DNA of 64,000 bases from an uncultured Oscillospiraceae bacterium (GCA_902492455.1 CABULH010000002.1:62001-126000), one strand, 5' to 3'; shown: positions 45,666 to 54,319, numbered from the stretch's first letter. The notes: a model not told the origin generated them from the letters alone. A program made the numbers and translations.

Positions 45666-45734
45666 AGGGAATAACCCCATCGGCAATGGATCGCTATCGG
45701 GAGAAATCTGTCCGGAAAGGGCGTTTGATACAAT

Positions 45735-46823
45735 ATGAAAACTGGGAAGAAGAGGGGAAAGCTCCTGGCAAAGAGCTTGGTTCTCACCGTGTTGGCGTCT
45801 TTGGCCCTGGCTCCTGCCGCAGCCGCTACCCAGGGCTTTCAGCCGGCGGATAAAGGCCGTCTGATCATTGTGGAAGAGCCGGACACCATGTCGACCTATG
45901 TGGAATTTTATAAAGGGGAGGACGAGCATCCCAAGTCCGAGCTGACTTGGGTGGAAGGCCGCACTCCTGGCAGCAAGGCCGTTCAGCTGGACGGCGTCAA
46001 TGAGTATCTGCGCTTATGGCATAATCAGCTGAAGTTCTCCCAGATGACCTATTCCGGCTGGTTTTACTGGAAAGGCGCCGCCGAGGGACAGCCGGATGAG
46101 GCCAAATATGGCCAGCGGCTTTTCACCATGTCCCGTAGGGTGGATAACTATCTGACCTTCAGCCCCTGGATGCGGGATGCGGGGAAGAAGGACGAACAGG
46201 GGCGCATTCTGGACGGGCTTTATCTGAATTTCAGCATGGGCAAGGGCAGGGATTTCCTGCTGGAGAAATGGAACCCTGCGGTGGACGGGGAGGAAAATTA
46301 CAGCATTCCCATGAACGAATGGCATCACGTCGCCCTCACTGCGGACGGGCAGCGGATGAAGCTGTATATCGACGGACGGCTGTGGTTCGACGAAGCCTTT
46401 GTGAAAACCATGGCGGAAATGGCGGCGCTGCAGTTCACCGTCGGGGGAACCATCTGGGATACGCCCACCTTCAACGGCCTGGTGGACGACACCTATCTGT
46501 ATAATTTCGCGTTATCGGAGGATCAGGTCCGCATTGCGGCAGGGGGCGGCGACCCCATGGATACCCAGGCCACAGTGCCCGGTCCCAGCCAACCCTATAT
46601 TCCTACCGAACCTACTCAGCCTGGCCCCACCGCTCCCTCAGGCGGGGCCAGCGTACCCGGTGAATCGGACAACTACTCGTTCTTCCTGGGCACGATTTTC
46701 GGGCTCCCGAAGCTGACCGTTTACCTGGTGGGCGGGCTGCTGATCCTTTTCATTATCCTATGCGTCGTGGTTAACATTTATTATATCCGAAAAAGGAACC
46801 GGAAGGGAGGCGGCGGCCGATGA
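45735..46823 (+). CDS. LamG/concanavalin-like membrane-anchored surface protein
   Basis: A 362-residue exported protein. Signal peptide about 1-32. Residues about 50-270 form one LamG-type lectin-like domain: KAVQLDGVNEYLRLWH, then FTYSGWFYW-like MTYSGWFYWKG, NEWHHVALTADGQRMKLYIDGRLWFDE and VDDTYLYNFALSEDQV. A Pro/Thr/Gly-rich linker (about 278-310) leads to a single C-terminal membrane helix (about 325-350) with a basic tail. So the lectin-like domain faces outward. Its stop overlaps the start of the next gene (ATGA). Such domains bind glycans or close catalytic partners; the ligand is unknown. Confidence 0.75.
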   Translation: MKTGKKRGKLLAKSLVLTVLASLALAPAAAATQGFQPADKGRLIIVEEPDTMSTYVEFYKGEDEHPKSELTWVEGRTPGSKAVQLDGVNEYLRLWHNQLKFSQMTYSGWFYWKGAAEGQPDEAKYGQRLFTMSRRVDNYLTFSPWMRDAGKKDEQGRILDGLYLNFSMGKGRDFLLEKWNPAVDGEENYSIPMNEWHHVALTADGQRMKLYIDGRLWFDEAFVKTMAEMAALQFTVGGTIWDTPTFNGLVDDTYLYNFALSEDQVRIAAGGGDPMDTQATVPGPSQPYIPTEPTQPGPTAPSGGASVPGESDNYSFFLGTIFGLPKLTVYLVGGLLILFIILCVVVNIYYIRKRNRKGGGGR

Positions 46824-47503
46824 ATAAACGGTTGACAGCAGCCGCGCTTTCCGCAGCGCTGCTTTTCTGCCTGGGAGGTGTTCCCGCCGCGGCGGAAACC
46901 CAAACTGTGGACGAAAAAACCATTACGTTCAGTGAAACCGCAGACGGCGGGGTGATCACGGCGGAACCGAATCAGCCGGCTGTTTGGGAATTTCCCGTGA
47001 TTCCCGCGGGACAGGCAAGGAAAGCGGGGACCCTGCGGCTGCGCAACGACAGCAGTTCCGCGATCCATTTTCAGCTCAAGGAGATCCAGCTGCCCTACGG
47101 TGACAATGCTGCGCTGGCTTATCTGGACGCTCTGCGCATCACGGTGACGGAGGGGGAGCAGACCCTGTATGACGGTCCCTACAGCCGCATCGCGGATGAA
47201 GGCGGCCTGAAGCTGGATATGAAGGATTGGGCCCCGGGCGCTGTCCGGGAGCTGTCCATTGCCCTGCGCTGCAGTTTTGCATATGAAGGGGATCCGGCGC
47301 AGGCTTCCAAGGAAATCAGCTGGGTATTCGCGGTTTCCGCGCCCGGCAGCCAGGACAATTCAGCTGATATGTCCACTGTGCAGCCGCCCGCAGATGAAAA
47401 AGCGGACATGGTCACCATCGTGATTGTTTGTGTGGCGGGCGCACTGCTGCTGCTTTGTGTGGCGGCGGGCGTGGTGAGTTTTGTGCGCAAAAGGCGCCGC
47501 TGA
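46820..47503 (+). CDS. Small membrane-anchored surface protein, unknown
   Basis: A 227-residue protein with a signal peptide (about 1-26), one beta-rich outer domain (about 30-175: VWEFPVIPAGQARKAGTLRLRNDSSSAIHFQLKEIQLP in shorter runs) and one C-terminal membrane helix (about 198-221) followed by RKRRR. I do not recognise the family. The domain resembles the beta-sandwich found in TasA/camelysin-like or WxL-associated proteins, only in general style. It is translationally coupled to the LamG-like gene, so the two probably work together on the cell surface. Confidence 0.65.
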   Translation: MNKRLTAAALSAALLFCLGGVPAAAETQTVDEKTITFSETADGGVITAEPNQPAVWEFPVIPAGQARKAGTLRLRNDSSSAIHFQLKEIQLPYGDNAALAYLDALRITVTEGEQTLYDGPYSRIADEGGLKLDMKDWAPGAVRELSIALRCSFAYEGDPAQASKEISWVFAVSAPGSQDNSADMSTVQPPADEKADMVTIVIVCVAGALLLLCVAAGVVSFVRKRRR

Positions 47504-47519
47504 TAAAACGAGAGGATTC

Positions 47520-47539
47520 CCAAAACCGGCCGGTTTTGG
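47520..47539. terminator. Short perfect palindrome between convergent genes
   Basis: CCAAAACCGGCCGGTTTTGG, perfectly self-complementary, directly between the convergent genes ending at 47503 and 47542. Likely a bidirectional stop, although no T-run is present on either side. Confidence 0.55.
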
Positions 47540-47541
47540 CG

Positions 47542-48405
47542 TCAGAGGGGCTGCGGGGCAAATCGGAAACCGGCCTGCAGAAGATCGCGGACAATAGAAT
47601 CCAGATCTTCCTGCCGGCTATTCACTTCAGGCACAAAAAAGCGGGGCCTGCCGTCCGCCAGCAGATCATAAAGCCTGGCGAGAAAAGCCGCTTTCACATC
47701 CGGATCGCCGCGGAAATAGGTGTTCAGATCGCCGTAATGGGGCTGACGATGGGGACCGGATTTTCCCCACAGGTGAATGCCGTCGATGAAAGGCAGCGTG
47801 TCCGCTACGGCATCCATGCTCGGCAGCATCTTGGCGCTTCCGCTTTTCAGGGCGGAGAAAAGCTGCGGAATATCCCAGGTGATGCGCAGCCGCAGCCTCT
47901 CCTTTTCCAGGCCCTCCGCCAGCCGCAGAAAATCCGCGGGTTTGGAAAGAAGAAAGGGGGATTTGTACAAGGTGCCGCAGCGGTTTTCTATCAGCAGGCA
48001 CACATCCGGCCACTGGGTTAAAATCTTCTCTTCAAAGGAACGATAGACGGTGAAAAAATGCGGCCAATCGCTGTAATCCGCAAAGGGTGGGTGAATTTCG
48101 ATCACCTGAGGGATACGATTCCCGCATAGGCGGGAAAGAAAGACGGCGAATTCCAGCGCCCATTCCCGGGATACCCACAGCTTAGGAATACCAACGGCGC
48201 TTTTCGCCCGGCATATTTCTGGCAGATTCTGAATAAGCGGGGAATCCCATCCCCGCTTTCCGTGGCTGTATTCCGTATGCAGGGAAAAGGGCATGCTGGG
48301 GGAAATGGATTCCTTATCAAAGTGGGCGGCGATCTCCTGCAGCTGGGGCTGAATGCCGTCGGGATAAGAAAAACGCCTGTATTTCACAGGAATCAGGAGA
48401 GGCAC
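47542..48405 (-). CDS. TIM-barrel protein, sugar phosphate isomerase/epimerase-like
   Basis: A 287-residue soluble protein with the style of the xylose-isomerase-like TIM barrel: strands ending in acidic or His residues such as QVIEIHPPF, VCLLIENRCG, LRITWDIPQL, IDGIHLWGKSG and FFVPEVNS. The Glu, Asp, His and Glu at those ends could bind a metal. The exact family and substrate are not recognised. GTG 48405 is chosen since GGAGGTGA lies 5 bases before it; the first ATG of the frame (48420) would lie over this ribosome site. It is a single gene, convergent with the LamG pair. Confidence 0.65.
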   Translation of the reverse strand: MPLLIPVKYRRFSYPDGIQPQLQEIAAHFDKESISPSMPFSLHTEYSHGKRGWDSPLIQNLPEICRAKSAVGIPKLWVSREWALEFAVFLSRLCGNRIPQVIEIHPPFADYSDWPHFFTVYRSFEEKILTQWPDVCLLIENRCGTLYKSPFLLSKPADFLRLAEGLEKERLRLRITWDIPQLFSALKSGSAKMLPSMDAVADTLPFIDGIHLWGKSGPHRQPHYGDLNTYFRGDPDVKAAFLARLYDLLADGRPRFFVPEVNSRQEDLDSIVRDLLQAGFRFAPQPL

Positions 48406-48468
48406 GGCTATCACCTCCATTTTTTCTCAGCATAGCATGGCGGCGAAAAAAAGACAAGCTAAAAAGCA

Positions 48469-48503
48469 AGAACCGTCTCTGCTGTTTGGGCAGAGACGGT
48501 TCT
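48469..48503. terminator. Intrinsic terminator after the ferritin gene
   Basis: AGAACCGTCTCTGC, 7-base loop, GCAGAGACGGTTCT; 14-bp stem. It lies just after the ferritin stop on the minus strand, and upstream of the TIM-barrel gene. Confidence 0.88.
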
Positions 48504-48510
48504 GTGTTTT

Positions 48511-49023
48511 TTACAGCACCAGGGAGGGCGCGGTGTAGACCCGGGTTTTCAGCTCGCTGTTGAGCATGTACAGCCCCTTGGGGTCGCCGCCGAACAGTTC
48601 CATTTTGGTAATCAGGTCCTGGGCGTTGGTTTCTTCCTCGCCCTGCTCCTTGACGAACCAGTCCAAGAACTGCATGGTGCGGAAATCCTTGGCCTCATAG
48701 GCCGCGCCGTAAATCTCATGAATCAGGCTGGTAACCAGCTGCTCGTGAGCATAGCCTGCTTTCAGCAGCGCCATGGCGTCCGCGCCGGGGGCGTCGGGCT
48801 TATCGATGGCCTCCAGCTCCACCGCCTCGCCGTTGTTGAGCAGATACTGATTGAACAGCTGGGCGTGATCCCGCTCCTCCTGAGCCTGCACCTGATACCA
48901 GTTGGCAAAGCCGTCCAGCCCCATATGGGAGAGGGTGTTGGCGAACTGAAGATACAGATACGCCGAGTACCATTCCTTGTTGACCTGCCGTTTCAGCAGA
49001 TCCACCACCGTTTTATTCAGCAT
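48511..49023 (-). CDS. Bacterial non-heme ferritin
   Basis: A 170-residue ferritin that oxidises Fe2+ and stores it in a 24-subunit shell. The ferroxidase residues fall at the same numbers as in Escherichia coli FtnA: Glu17, Glu50, His53, Glu94, Gln127 and Glu130. The start at 49023 follows GGAGG; an in-frame ATG upstream would add an unsupported tail. It has its own promoter overlapping the end of nfnB and a strong terminator, so it is a single-gene unit. Confidence 0.96.
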   Translation of the reverse strand: MLNKTVVDLLKRQVNKEWYSAYLYLQFANTLSHMGLDGFANWYQVQAQEERDHAQLFNQYLLNNGEAVELEAIDKPDAPGADAMALLKAGYAHEQLVTSLIHEIYGAAYEAKDFRTMQFLDWFVKEQGEEETNAQDLITKMELFGGDPKGLYMLNSELKTRVYTAPSLVL

Positions 49024-49066
49024 AAAATCGCCTCCGTTATCCATTCATTTGTCTTGCGACAGCCTC

Positions 49067-49095
49067 ATTATACACGATTCGCTTTGCTTTGACAA
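49067..49095 (-). promoter_or_regulatory. Promoter of the ferritin gene
   Basis: On the minus strand: -35 TTGTCA (49090-49095), 17-base spacer, -10 TATAAT (49067-49072). It overlaps the stop codon of nfnB. Confidence 0.8.
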
Positions 49096-50465
49096 TATTC
49101 ATCGATGGCAGCGGCGGCGTTTTTCCCCGCACCCATGGCGAGAATCACCGTGGCCGCGCCGGTCACCGCGTCGCCTCCGGCGAAAACCCCTTCCCGGGAG
49201 GTTCGGCCGGTTTCATCCGCGACGATACCGCCCCATTTCTGAGTTTCCAGCCCCTCGGTGGTGGATTTGATTAACGGATTGGGAGAGGTGCCGATGGCCA
49301 TGATGACGCAGTCCACATCCAGCACGAAGCCGTCTCCGGCTTTTTCCACCGGACGGCGGCGTCCGGACGCGTCCGGCTCGCCCAGCTCCATCTCGGCGCA
49401 GTGCAACCCGGCCACTCGGCCCTGACCGTCGGAGAGAATTTCAGTGGGATTGCTCAGCAGCCGGAAGAGGATTCCTTCCTCCTTGGCGTGCTCCACCTCT
49501 TCCTTACGGGCGGGAAGTTCCTCTTCCGAACGGCGGTAGACGATGGAGACCTCCTCCGCCCCCAAACGTTTGGCGCAGCGGGCGGCGTCCATCGCCACAT
49601 TGCCGCCGCCCACCACCGCCACCCGGCGGGCCTTTTCAATGGGGGTGGAAGCCCCTACCTTGTAGGCTTTCATCAGATTCACCCGGGTGAGGAACTCGTT
49701 GGCGGAATATACGCCGCTGAGATTTTCACCGGGAATATGCATGAACCGGGGCAGGCCGGCGCCGGAGCCGATGAACACCGCCTCAAAGCCACGCTGGAAC
49801 AGCTCATCCACCGTGAGGATTTTGCCGATGACCATGTTGGTTTCCACTTTGACCCCCAGCTGCCGCAGGGTATCGATTTCCCGGCGGACAATGGCTTTGG
49901 GCAGCCGAAATTCCGGAATGCCGTAGACCAGCACGCCGCCGGGGGTATGGAGCGCTTCGAATACCGTAACATCGTAACCTTTTTTCACCAGATCCCCGGC
50001 GCAGGCCAGACCGGCAGGGCCGGAACCCACCACCGCCACCTTATGGCCGTTGGGCGCCGGCTTTTCCGGCGCGGCTTTCGAATGGGCGGCGTGCCAGTCG
50101 GCCACGAACCGCTCCAGGCGGCCCACGGCCACCGGTTCGCCCTTGACGCCCCGGACGCATTTGCCTTCGCACTGGTTTTCTTGGGGGCAGACCCGGCCGC
50201 AGACCGCGGGCAGGCTGCTCTGACGGGTGAGAATGGCGTAAGCACCTTCAAAGTCCCGCTCCTTCACCCGCTGGATGAAGGCGGGGATATCGATCTGCAC
50301 CGGGCAGCCGGTCATGCAGGGGTGATGCTTGCAGTTCAGGCAGCGGGCAGCCTCGTCCACCGCCTGCTCCTCGGTATACCCCAGGGCCACCTCATCAAAG
50401 TTGCGGCTGCGCACCGCCGGCTCCTGCGAGGGCATGGGATTCTTTTTCAGCGACATATTGGGCAT
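49068..50465 (-). CDS. nfnB: NADH-dependent ferredoxin:NADP oxidoreductase, large subunit (GltA/NfnB type)
   Basis: A 465-residue flavoprotein related to the small subunit of glutamate synthase. N-terminal iron-sulfur cysteines CLNCKHHPCMTGCP (about 41-54) and CGRVCPQENQCEGKC (about 91-105); FAD-binding VAVVGSGPAGLACAGDLVKKGYDVTVFE (in pieces, about 147-175); NADP-binding VAVVGGGNVAMDAARCAKRLG (about 283-300); C-terminal FAGGDAVTGAATVI. It lies one base after its partner at 50467, which makes the NfnAB assignment firm. The complex bifurcates electrons between ferredoxin, NADH and NADPH. Confidence 0.92.
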   Translation of the reverse strand: MPNMSLKKNPMPSQEPAVRSRNFDEVALGYTEEQAVDEAARCLNCKHHPCMTGCPVQIDIPAFIQRVKERDFEGAYAILTRQSSLPAVCGRVCPQENQCEGKCVRGVKGEPVAVGRLERFVADWHAAHSKAAPEKPAPNGHKVAVVGSGPAGLACAGDLVKKGYDVTVFEALHTPGGVLVYGIPEFRLPKAIVRREIDTLRQLGVKVETNMVIGKILTVDELFQRGFEAVFIGSGAGLPRFMHIPGENLSGVYSANEFLTRVNLMKAYKVGASTPIEKARRVAVVGGGNVAMDAARCAKRLGAEEVSIVYRRSEEELPARKEEVEHAKEEGILFRLLSNPTEILSDGQGRVAGLHCAEMELGEPDASGRRRPVEKAGDGFVLDVDCVIMAIGTSPNPLIKSTTEGLETQKWGGIVADETGRTSREGVFAGGDAVTGAATVILAMGAGKNAAAAIDEYCQSKANRV

Positions 50466-50466
50466 C

Positions 50467-51309
50467 TCACTGCACCTCCTCTGCCAACAGGCGGCAGGTA
50501 TCCTCCCGGGATTTTTTCTCAAAATCCCGGTACATGGCTCCCCGCTCCATGGCTTCGTCGAAATCCACCAGATGGCCATCGAAATCCGGCCCGTCCACGC
50601 AGGCGAACTTGGTTTCGCCCCCCACCGTCAGGCGGCAGCCGCCGCACATGCCGGTGCCGTCGATCATGATGGGATTCATGCTTACCATGGTTTTTACGCC
50701 GAATTCCTTGGTGAGCTTGCAGACGAATTTCATCATGATCAACGGACCGATGGCGATGACCTCGTCGTACTGCTCCCCGCTTTCGATCAGCTCCCGCAGC
50801 GCGTCGGTGACCAGGCCCTTGCGCCCGGCGCTGCCGTCGTCGGTCATGACGATCAGCTTATCGCTGACCGCATCGAACTCCTTTTGCAGAATAATCAAGT
50901 CCTCGCTGCGGAAGCCCACCACGGTATGAACCTCCGCCCCTTGCAGATGGAGGGCTTTTGCCACGGGATAGGCGATGGCGCAGCCCACGCCGCCGCCGAT
51001 GACCGCAACCTTTTTCAGCCCCTCCAGCTCGGTGGGCCGGCCCAGAGGCCCCACAAAATCCTGGAGCGCCTCTCCCTGCTTCAGGTGGTTGAGTTTTTCG
51101 GTGGTGGCGCCCACAATCTGAAAAATGATGGCGACGGTGCCTTTTTCCGGATCGGTGTCCGCCACCGTTAAGGGAATCCGCTCCCCGTCCTCGTCCACCC
51201 GCAGGATGATGAACTGGCCGGGCTTGGCCTTTTCCGCCACCAGAGGGGCGTGGATATCCATCCGGGTGACGGTGGGATTGAGAACTTCTTTATGAACAAT
51301 GGTATACAT
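50467..51309 (-). CDS. nfnA: NADH-dependent ferredoxin:NADP oxidoreductase, small subunit (NfnA type)
   Basis: A 280-residue FAD/NAD and [2Fe-2S] protein of the PyrK/NfnA group. FAD part at about 10-100, NAD-binding VAVIGGGVGCAIAYPVAKAL at about 105-125, and the iron-sulfur Cys set in GTGMCGGCRLTV and FACVDGPDFDG at about 220-245. It stands directly before nfnB. Start 51309 follows AAAGGAGC; the longer frame begins inside the upstream hairpin. The pair balances NADH, NADPH and reduced ferredoxin in fermenting clostridia. Confidence 0.92.
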   Translation of the reverse strand: MYTIVHKEVLNPTVTRMDIHAPLVAEKAKPGQFIILRVDEDGERIPLTVADTDPEKGTVAIIFQIVGATTEKLNHLKQGEALQDFVGPLGRPTELEGLKKVAVIGGGVGCAIAYPVAKALHLQGAEVHTVVGFRSEDLIILQKEFDAVSDKLIVMTDDGSAGRKGLVTDALRELIESGEQYDEVIAIGPLIMMKFVCKLTKEFGVKTMVSMNPIMIDGTGMCGGCRLTVGGETKFACVDGPDFDGHLVDFDEAMERGAMYRDFEKKSREDTCRLLAEEVQ

Positions 51310-51338
51310 ACCGCTGCTCCTTTCTATGTTCCGCAAAG

Positions 51339-51365
51339 CGAGGGGGACGGTAACCGTCCCCCTCG
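51339..51365. terminator. Hairpin between the alcohol dehydrogenase and nfnA
   Basis: CGAGGGGGACGG and its complement with a very tight loop; up to 13 bp. It follows the alcohol dehydrogenase stop by about 20 bases on the minus strand; the T-run is weak, so some read-through into nfnAB is possible. Confidence 0.75.
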
Positions 51366-51384
51366 TTCTTCATGCTGCAGTGGA

Positions 51385-52596
51385 TTAGAAATCGATTTCC
51401 TGATCGTAATAGCAGGCCGTCAGCAGCTTCTCCATTTCCTCCTGGGTGGGGATGCGGGGGTTGGAGCCGGTGCAGGCGTCGCCGATGGCGTTGGCCGCCA
51501 CCTCCGGCAGCTTCTCCAGGAATTCCTTTTCGTCGATGATGCTGGTTTCCGCCAGTACGCCGCCCGCTCCGTAGTTCTTGATGCCCAGGGGGATATTCAG
51601 CTCCCGGTTCATCTGCCGCAGCTCGGCCACCAGGGCGGCCACCAGTTCCTCGGTGGTGGAACCGGTCAGGCCGATGAAGCGGGCGATTTCCGCATACCGT
51701 CCGGCAGCCTCAGGGTTCTTGGCGTTGAACTGGATCACCTTGGGCAGATACATGGCGTTGGCCGCGCCATGAATGATATGATCCCCTTTGTAAGCGGCGC
51801 CGGTTTTGTGGGCCATGGAGTGGACAATGCCCAGCAGAGCGTTGGAGAAGGCCATGCCGGCCAGGCACTGGGCGTCGTGCATCGCCGCCCGGGCCTCCTT
51901 GTCGCCGTCGTAGGATTTTTTCAGGTTCTCATGGATCATCTTGATGGCGTGGAGAGCCAGAGGATCGGTGTAATTGCAGTGCAGGGTGGAGACATAGGCT
52001 TCCACCGCGTGGGTCATGGCGTCCATGCCGGTGTGGGCGGTGAGCTTCTGAGGCATGGTCTCCGCCAGATCGGGATCCACAATCGCCACGTCCGGGGTGA
52101 TGTTGAAGTCGGCCAGGGGGTATTTGATGCCCTTCTGATAATCGGTGATGACAGCAAAGGCGGTCACCTCGGTGGCGGTGCCGGAGGTGGAGGGAATGGC
52201 GCAGAATTTGGCCTTCTGCCGCAGTGTAGGGAAGGAGAAGGGGGTGATCAGCGCTTCAAAGGTGGTGTCCGGATACTCATAGAAGGCCCACATGGTTTTG
52301 GCTGCGTCGATGGGAGAGCCGCCGCCCATGGCAACGATCCAGTCGGGCTGGAACTCCTGCATCACCGCGGCGCCGCGCATCACGGTTTCCACCGAGGGAT
52401 CCGGCTCCACGCCTTCGATCAGGCGAACCTCCATACCAGCCTCTTTCAGATACTCCACCGCACGGGCCAGGAAACCGAACCGCTTCATGGAACCGCCGCC
52501 CACCACGACGACGGCGCGTTTGCCCTTCAGGTTTTTCAGTTCCTCCAGGGAACCCTTGCCATGATAAAGATCTCTCGGAAGCGTAAAACGTGCCAT
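51385..52596 (-). CDS. Iron-containing alcohol dehydrogenase
   Basis: A 403-residue group III dehydrogenase that would reduce an aldehyde to an alcohol with NAD(P)H. Nucleotide-binding GGGS (33-36) and MGGGSPIDAAK (90-100). Expected metal ligands: Asp192 and His196 in GMDAMTHAVEAY, His259 in GIVHSMAH, and His276 in HIIHGAANA. Start 52596 follows AGGAGG. A near-perfect Rex site upstream implies that it is switched on when NADH is high. It may be an ethanol or butanol dehydrogenase or act on another aldehyde. Confidence 0.93.
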   Translation of the reverse strand: MARFTLPRDLYHGKGSLEELKNLKGKRAVVVVGGGSMKRFGFLARAVEYLKEAGMEVRLIEGVEPDPSVETVMRGAAVMQEFQPDWIVAMGGGSPIDAAKTMWAFYEYPDTTFEALITPFSFPTLRQKAKFCAIPSTSGTATEVTAFAVITDYQKGIKYPLADFNITPDVAIVDPDLAETMPQKLTAHTGMDAMTHAVEAYVSTLHCNYTDPLALHAIKMIHENLKKSYDGDKEARAAMHDAQCLAGMAFSNALLGIVHSMAHKTGAAYKGDHIIHGAANAMYLPKVIQFNAKNPEAAGRYAEIARFIGLTGSTTEELVAALVAELRQMNRELNIPLGIKNYGAGGVLAETSIIDEKEFLEKLPEVAANAIGDACTGSNPRIPTQEEMEKLLTACYYDQEIDF

Positions 52597-52663
52597 TTGA
52601 GATGACCTCCTATAATAATAGTAATAATTAGAAGAAAAGCCCGGAATAGGGGATTTCCTTTGC

Positions 52664-52681
52664 TTGTTAATACTTTAACAC
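52664..52681. promoter_or_regulatory. Rex-type redox operator
   Basis: TTGTTAATACTTTAACAC matches the known Rex consensus (TTGTTAA, four bases, TTAACAA) in 13 of 14 specified positions. It lies in the promoter region of the iron alcohol dehydrogenase, about 70 bases upstream of the start, overlapping a possible -10 (TATTAA on the minus strand). Confidence 0.85.
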
Positions 52682-52855
52682 ATATCCGCTGAAAAAGGAA
52701 ATGCCTAAATGGCATATTGTTATGAAGAAAAGGCATGTCCGGAAAACCGCAAAATATTCATAGAATCTTTATGTTTTTCATCGGCGGTTTCTGGTATACT
52801 GAAAAAAGTGAAAACGGACAGACCCGGCGCCGCCGGGGTGAAGGGGGAACGACTT

Positions 52856-53803
52856 ATGCCAGCGATGATCACCCATTATCTGTTTGCCCAGCGGGTTATG
52901 GCCAAGTGCCGGCAGGCGGGGATTCCCATTGCCGACCGGGACGCGGCGCTGATTGGCGCCCAGGGACCGGATATCTTCTTTTTTCACCGGGTCATGCCCT
53001 GGCAGCGGGGCGTCAGCTATGCTCGGCAGGGCAGCCTGCTGCACAAGCGCAGTCCCGCCCGGCTCTTTGAGGCTTTTCGGGCGGTGCTGAACCGGGAAAC
53101 CGCTCAGCGGGAACAGATGCTGGGCTATGTGGAGGGTTTCTTCTGCCACTATGCCCTGGACCGCAGCATTCATCCCTTTGTTTACTATTGGCAGGAACAG
53201 CTGCACCAGGAGGATCCGGGGTACGGCAAAAACGGCCATGCTTACCATTTCCGCATCGAAAGCGCGCTGGATACCATCGCTCTGCGCCGGGAAACCGGTC
53301 GGCTGATTCGGGATTTCCGGCTGAAAACCGTGCTGCCGGAGGATGAAAACAACCTGTATCTGGCAGTGGGACGGCTTTACCGGCCGGTTTTCGATCATCT
53401 GCTGGGGCTGCCGGGGGCGGACGCCAAGCATATCGCCCTGGCTCCCGGGGATATGCGCCGGGCGGCGGCCATGATGACCGACCGTTCCCTGATCCGGCAG
53501 CGGCTGCTGCGGCCGGTGGAGACCATCGGCGGGCAGGGGCATATCGCCACCTCGCTGCTGCGGCCGGCCAAAACCGACGATTGGGATTACGCCAATGAGT
53601 CCCGCAGGCAGTGGGCCAATCCCTACGATGAGAAGATGACCAGCCGGGACAGCTTTTTCGATCTCTACGAACTGGCGGCGGATGAGGCAGTGACGATGAT
53701 CGGAGAGTTCCTGGAGGCGCTGCCGGAAGGAAAATCCATGCTCGCCATTACCCAGGATCGGGGCTTTTCCAGTGATCTTCCCGGAATTTACACCGAGAAA
53801 TAA
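52856..53803 (+). CDS. Zinc-dependent phospholipase C-like protein
   Basis: A 315-residue protein with the pattern of the clostridial zinc phospholipase C/S1-P1 nuclease superfamily found without signal peptide: MITHYLFAQRV at the start, GAQGPDIFFFHRV (about 36-48), LLHKRSPARLFE (about 60-71), FFCHYALDRSIHPFVYYW (about 98-115) and GHAYHFRIESALD (about 127-139). The many His and Asp residues would bind zinc. No export signal is seen, so the true role may be inside the cell. ATG 52856 follows AAGGGGG; the frame upstream of it is unsupported. The gene stands alone before luxS. Confidence 0.8.
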   Translation: MPAMITHYLFAQRVMAKCRQAGIPIADRDAALIGAQGPDIFFFHRVMPWQRGVSYARQGSLLHKRSPARLFEAFRAVLNRETAQREQMLGYVEGFFCHYALDRSIHPFVYYWQEQLHQEDPGYGKNGHAYHFRIESALDTIALRRETGRLIRDFRLKTVLPEDENNLYLAVGRLYRPVFDHLLGLPGADAKHIALAPGDMRRAAAMMTDRSLIRQRLLRPVETIGGQGHIATSLLRPAKTDDWDYANESRRQWANPYDEKMTSRDSFFDLYELAADEAVTMIGEFLEALPEGKSMLAITQDRGFSSDLPGIYTEK

Positions 53804-53805
53804 CC

Positions 53806-53829
53806 GCGGTATATATTGCGGTATATATT
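53806..53829 (+). repeat. Tandem 12-bp repeat upstream of luxS
   Basis: GCGGTATATATT is present twice without a gap, between the phospholipase-like gene and luxS. The TATATT and the TATAGT after it can serve as -10 boxes, so this is probably part of the luxS promoter. Confidence 0.7.
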
Positions 53830-53854
53830 ATAGTATAAAAGGACGGATGACCCG

Positions 53855-54319
53855 ATGGAGAGAATCGCCAGTTTCACGGTGGATCACAACAAGCTGCTGC
53901 CGGGGATGTATTTGTCCCGGATGGACGGGGATATTGCCACCTATGATCTGCGGTTTGTGAAGCCCAACACCCCGCCCTTCCTGGAGATACCGGCCGTCCA
54001 CACCATTGAGCATCTCTTCGCCACCTTTGTCCGCAATTCCACGCTGAAGGACGGGGTGATCTATTTCGGTCCCATGGGCTGCCGCACGGGATTCTATTTT
54101 CTGGTACGGGAGCCGCAGATCGCACCGACGGACGCCATCCGCCTGGCCCAGGAGGCGCTGCTCTTCATCGCGGATTACGCGGGAGAGATCCCCGGAACCA
54201 CCGCGGCGGAATGCGGCAATTACCGGGAGCATGATCTGTCCCGGGCCCGGGAATATGCCCGGGAAATGGCTGCGGTGCTGTCCGGCTGGCAGCCGGAGAA
54301 CCTGGTATATATGGCATAA
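53855..54319 (+). CDS. luxS: S-ribosylhomocysteine lyase
   Basis: A 154-residue metalloenzyme that splits S-ribosylhomocysteine to homocysteine and the autoinducer-2 precursor. Metal ligands His49, His53 (HTIEH) and Cys120 (AECGNY) and the active-site Cys76 (PMGCRTGFYF) are all present. Ribosome site AAAGGACGG. No pfs/mtnN gene lies next to it in the window. The short gap before it holds a tandem repeat with possible -10 boxes. Confidence 0.98.
   Translation: MERIASFTVDHNKLLPGMYLSRMDGDIATYDLRFVKPNTPPFLEIPAVHTIEHLFATFVRNSTLKDGVIYFGPMGCRTGFYFLVREPQIAPTDAIRLAQEALLFIADYAGEIPGTTAAECGNYREHDLSRAREYAREMAAVLSGWQPENLVYMA

Noticed and set aside
45450..45734. T-box leader for aspS
   Set aside because: The distance from the promoter to the start is only about 90 nt, and no T-box core sequence or terminator/antiterminator pair is visible.
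49068..50465. Glutamate synthase small subunit
   Set aside because: The sequence fits that family, but no large subunit is adjacent and the NfnA-type partner is directly upstream, so NfnB is the better call.
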